42,956 nt of DNA from NCBI GenBank assembly GCA_004356825.1, contig SMXC01000158.1:1-42956 (forward strand). The letters are read 5' to 3'. The translations under genes were made by a program, and so were the position numbers. Under the pieces are notes generated by a model. The model made no database searches. It saw only the letters and a list, made by a program, of their open reading frames with translations, and had not been told where the DNA came from. Position 1 is the first letter of the stretch. The number at the start of each line of letters is the position of its first letter. Below are positions 41,345-42,956 of the stretch, in pieces. This stretch comes from Caldithrix sp. (GTDB lineage Bacteria; Zhuqueibacterota; Zhuqueibacteria; Oceanimicrobiales; Oceanimicrobiaceae).

Positions 41345-41944
41345 ATGTTCAAAAAAACGCTGATTCTTACTTTGCTTTCGCTTTTGGGTTCCTGTGCTTT
41401 TAGGTCCACAGATGATGTTCATGAATTGAAAATTCCTGATCTAAAGATTGATGCTACCGATCCATCCCTAGCAAGGATTGGCGGCACTCTCTATCAAAAT
41501 GGCGATGCATTTTCAGGTAAGTTGACAGAGATTTATACAGATGGCCAATTAAAATCACTTACAGAGTATTGCAATGGCAAGAAAAATGGGAAATCTGAAT
41601 CATGGTATTCTGATGGCCAAAAACGGTCCGTGAGATTCTATAAAGGCGGTCATAAGGAAGGCGAACATAAAGGGTGGTGGCCTAACGGAGAGCTCAAATT
41701 TACTTATCATTTTGTCAAGGGTTTGCACCACGGCAAATTTCTTGAGTGGTACGACAAGGGACAATCAGCCAAGATCTTCAATTATGAAAAAGGCAAAGAA
41801 GTCGGTGAGCAAAAAGCCTGGCGAGCAAACGGCAAACTATACATCAATCTGGTTATCAAAAACGGAAAAAGGTATGGGCTATTTAAATCAAAACTATGTT
41901 TTACAGTCAAGGCAGGCGAGGCGCAAACCAGTGCCGGTGATTAA
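41345..41944 (+). CDS. lipoprotein with MORN-type repeats (YwqK-like)
   Basis: 199 residues with lipobox LLSLLGSC near residue 17. From about residue 50 there are five to six ~22-residue repeats of the form xGxxxGxxxxWYxDGQ, seen in NGKKNGKSESWYSDGQ, GEHKGWWPNGELKF, GKFLEWYDKGQSA and GEQKAWRANGKL. These are MORN_2 repeats, often annotated as YwqK family antitoxin; there is no toxin partner here. It lies between a YHYH and an SCO gene, a trio I recall as recurring in Bacteroidetes-like genomes. The end overlaps the next gene by 14 bases. Confidence 0.85.
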   Translation: MFKKTLILTLLSLLGSCAFRSTDDVHELKIPDLKIDATDPSLARIGGTLYQNGDAFSGKLTEIYTDGQLKSLTEYCNGKKNGKSESWYSDGQKRSVRFYKGGHKEGEHKGWWPNGELKFTYHFVKGLHHGKFLEWYDKGQSAKIFNYEKGKEVGEQKAWRANGKLYINLVIKNGKRYGLFKSKLCFTVKAGEAQTSAGD

Positions 41945-42577
41945 TCTGCTCATTGGTTTTTTGATGGTGTGCTTCTCTCGCTGTACGATACCGAATGACA
42001 ATACTTTACCTTTTTATGTCGACGCGAATTTTACTCCCCGATGGATCAGCACAGACTCAAAAGAATACAAAAAAATTCATACTATAGCGCCCTTTACTTT
42101 TATTAATCAAAATGGTATGACAATTGATGAAACAGATTTTAACGATAAATTTATGTTGCTGACTTCTTTTTTACAAGCTGTGGTGGAATTTGTCCCAAAA
42201 TGACGAGCAATATGGCTAAAATTCAGGAAGCGTTCAAAGGTGATGATAAAGTTTTATTCCTTTCTCATTCAGTAACGCCTGAAAAGGATTCAGTTGCGGT
42301 TCTTAGAGAATATGCCAGAAGCGTCGGCGCTATTAGTGGTAAATGGCATTTCGTAACCGGCCCTAAAGAGGCCATCTACACCATCGCCCGAAAATCTTAC
42401 TTCGCTGACGAGGATCTCGGCCAACCCGTCAACGACAGTAATTTTCTGCACTCGAAAAACCTCATTCTAGTTGACAAAAAGAGAAGAATTCGAGGGGTTT
42501 ATAAAGGGACGATGCCTCTGGATGTAAAGCGTTTGATTGCGGACATTTCGATCTTGAAACTAGAGTACCAACAATAG
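41931..42577 (+). pseudogene. SCO1/SenC family lipoprotein gene with a single-base frameshift
   Basis: The proposed GTG start at 41931 (GGCGAGG upstream) gives a lipoprotein signal (LLIGFLMVCFSRC). The frame reads to QNGMTIDETDFNDKF, then loses homology and stops at 42203. The other frame gives YVADFFFTSCGGICPKMTSN and continues to 42577 with FLSHSVTPEKDS, keeping both copper-ligand Cys (C-x3-C) and the His. One T missing at 42150-42152 explains the break. SCO proteins deliver copper to the CuA site of oxidase subunit II, so this gene probably serves the cox operon at 19969. The alternative start at 41871 lies inside the MORN gene. Confidence 0.85.
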
Positions 42578-42584
42578 GTTTGCC

Positions 42585-42956
42585 TTAAATATACTGTAAA
42601 GACGCCGTTACCAATCCAAGATAAATCGCCAACCCAATAATATCGTTAAAGGTGGTAATCAGCGGTCCGGCGGCAATAGCCGGATCCACACCGACTCTTC
42701 TTAAAATCAACGGGATACTGGCCCCAAGGATTGAAGCGTTTATAATAACTGCAAGCATGGAGAGCGCGAGGACAAGACCGAATGAGGGGTTATAAAAAAT
42801 GGCAATGATGCCAAACAGCAAGAGTCCGCAAACCATGCCGTTCACAAGCGAAACTCTAATTTCTCGGCTGAGTCTTTTGAATGTATCATCGGGACTGAGC
42901 TCTCCTAAAGCGATACCTCTCACGACAATGGTTGCTGCCTGAATTCCTGAGTTACC
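42585..42956 (-). CDS. mgtE: magnesium transporter MgtE, C-terminal part cut by window edge
   Basis: The 124 visible residues are the last membrane segments of MgtE. The conserved GNSGIQAATIVVRGIALGE opens it, and NASILGASIPLILRRVGVDPA and GPLITTFNDIIGL carry the pore-lining Asn/Pro and the Mg2+ site Asp. The frame stays open through base 42956, so the cytoplasmic N and CBS domains lie outside. It converges on the SCO gene with 7 bases between. Confidence 0.93.
   Translation of the reverse strand, partial: GNSGIQAATIVVRGIALGELSPDDTFKRLSREIRVSLVNGMVCGLLLFGIIAIFYNPSFGLVLALSMLAVIINASILGASIPLILRRVGVDPAIAAGPLITTFNDIIGLAIYLGLVTASLQYI

Noticed and set aside
41345-41944. Toxin-antitoxin system suggested by the YwqK-like label
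   Set aside because: MORN repeat proteins carry this label in databases, but no toxin gene is adjacent and the protein is a lipoprotein beside SCO.
1-42956. CRISPR array, rRNA or tRNA genes
   Set aside because: No regularly spaced repeats, no ribosomal RNA motifs and no cloverleaf with a TTCRANY arm were found by eye; a tRNA scan would settle it.

Overview
The window is a dense stretch of bacterial chromosome carrying about 45 protein genes on both strands. I see no rRNA, tRNA, CRISPR array or complete transposon. Several things point to the FCB group (a Calditrichota/KSB1- or Ignavibacteria-like lineage) rather than Proteobacteria. These are a PorX-type response regulator with a PglZ domain, a small-peptide-rich cox operon, YHYH/MORN/SCO lipoproteins, and ECF sigma/anti-sigma pairs. 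The placement is inferred from gene content only and is of low certainty.

Layout. (1) 1-4181, minus: a tightly packed operon tsaE-tsaB-rimI-accD-surE-guaA, with guaA running off the left edge. (2) 4182-10119, minus: an intergenic element bounded by inverted repeats, PorX, a secreted serine hydrolase whose signal peptide lies in another frame behind an A7 run, a secreted protein of four tandem domains, and a small membrane protein. Two good hairpin terminators lie here. (3) 10279-11357, plus: an ECF sigma factor and its zinc anti-sigma factor, ending in a long palindromic repeat. (4) 11451-18364, minus: a transketolase/glucose-6-phosphate isomerase pair, a flavin oxidoreductase fused to a membrane polyferredoxin, and msrA. 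(5) 18408-19968: a broken DUF559 gene, two near-identical 38-bp repeats flanking a membrane zinc-ribbon protein, and an AT-rich promoter region. (6) 19969-26642, plus: an aa3-type cytochrome c oxidase operon (subunit II, I, a 38-residue peptide, III, a CPGCG membrane protein carrying a repeat insertion, a second subunit III-like protein, subunit IV) followed by heme A synthase and heme O synthase. (7) 26668-28054, minus: a second ECF sigma/anti-sigma pair with a UPF0145 protein. (8) 28287-36222, minus: a JAMM-DinG helicase fusion, an MBL-fold nuclease-like protein, a TlpA-like lipid-anchored or membrane thioredoxin lacking its second cysteine, and the three-gene transhydrogenase pntAA-pntAB-pntB. 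(9) 36324-40319: clpS, mutY, divergent greA, a hypothetical protein, sfsA and recO. (10) 40574-42577, plus: YHYH lipoprotein, MORN lipoprotein and SCO protein, the first and last each broken by a single-base frameshift. mgtE, cut by the right edge, follows on minus.

The genes fit together as an aerobic heterotroph's core: heme A synthesis and oxidase assembly around a terminal oxidase, NADPH supply (transhydrogenase, pentose phosphate enzymes), translation-linked t6A modification, and oxidative repair (MsrA, MutY). Single-base frameshifts occur in at least four places (7659-7665, the DUF559 remnant, 40880, 42150). Each intact frame resumes immediately and keeps its conserved residues. This could mean recent decay, phase-variable tracts, or base-level errors in the assembly, and the sequence alone cannot decide.
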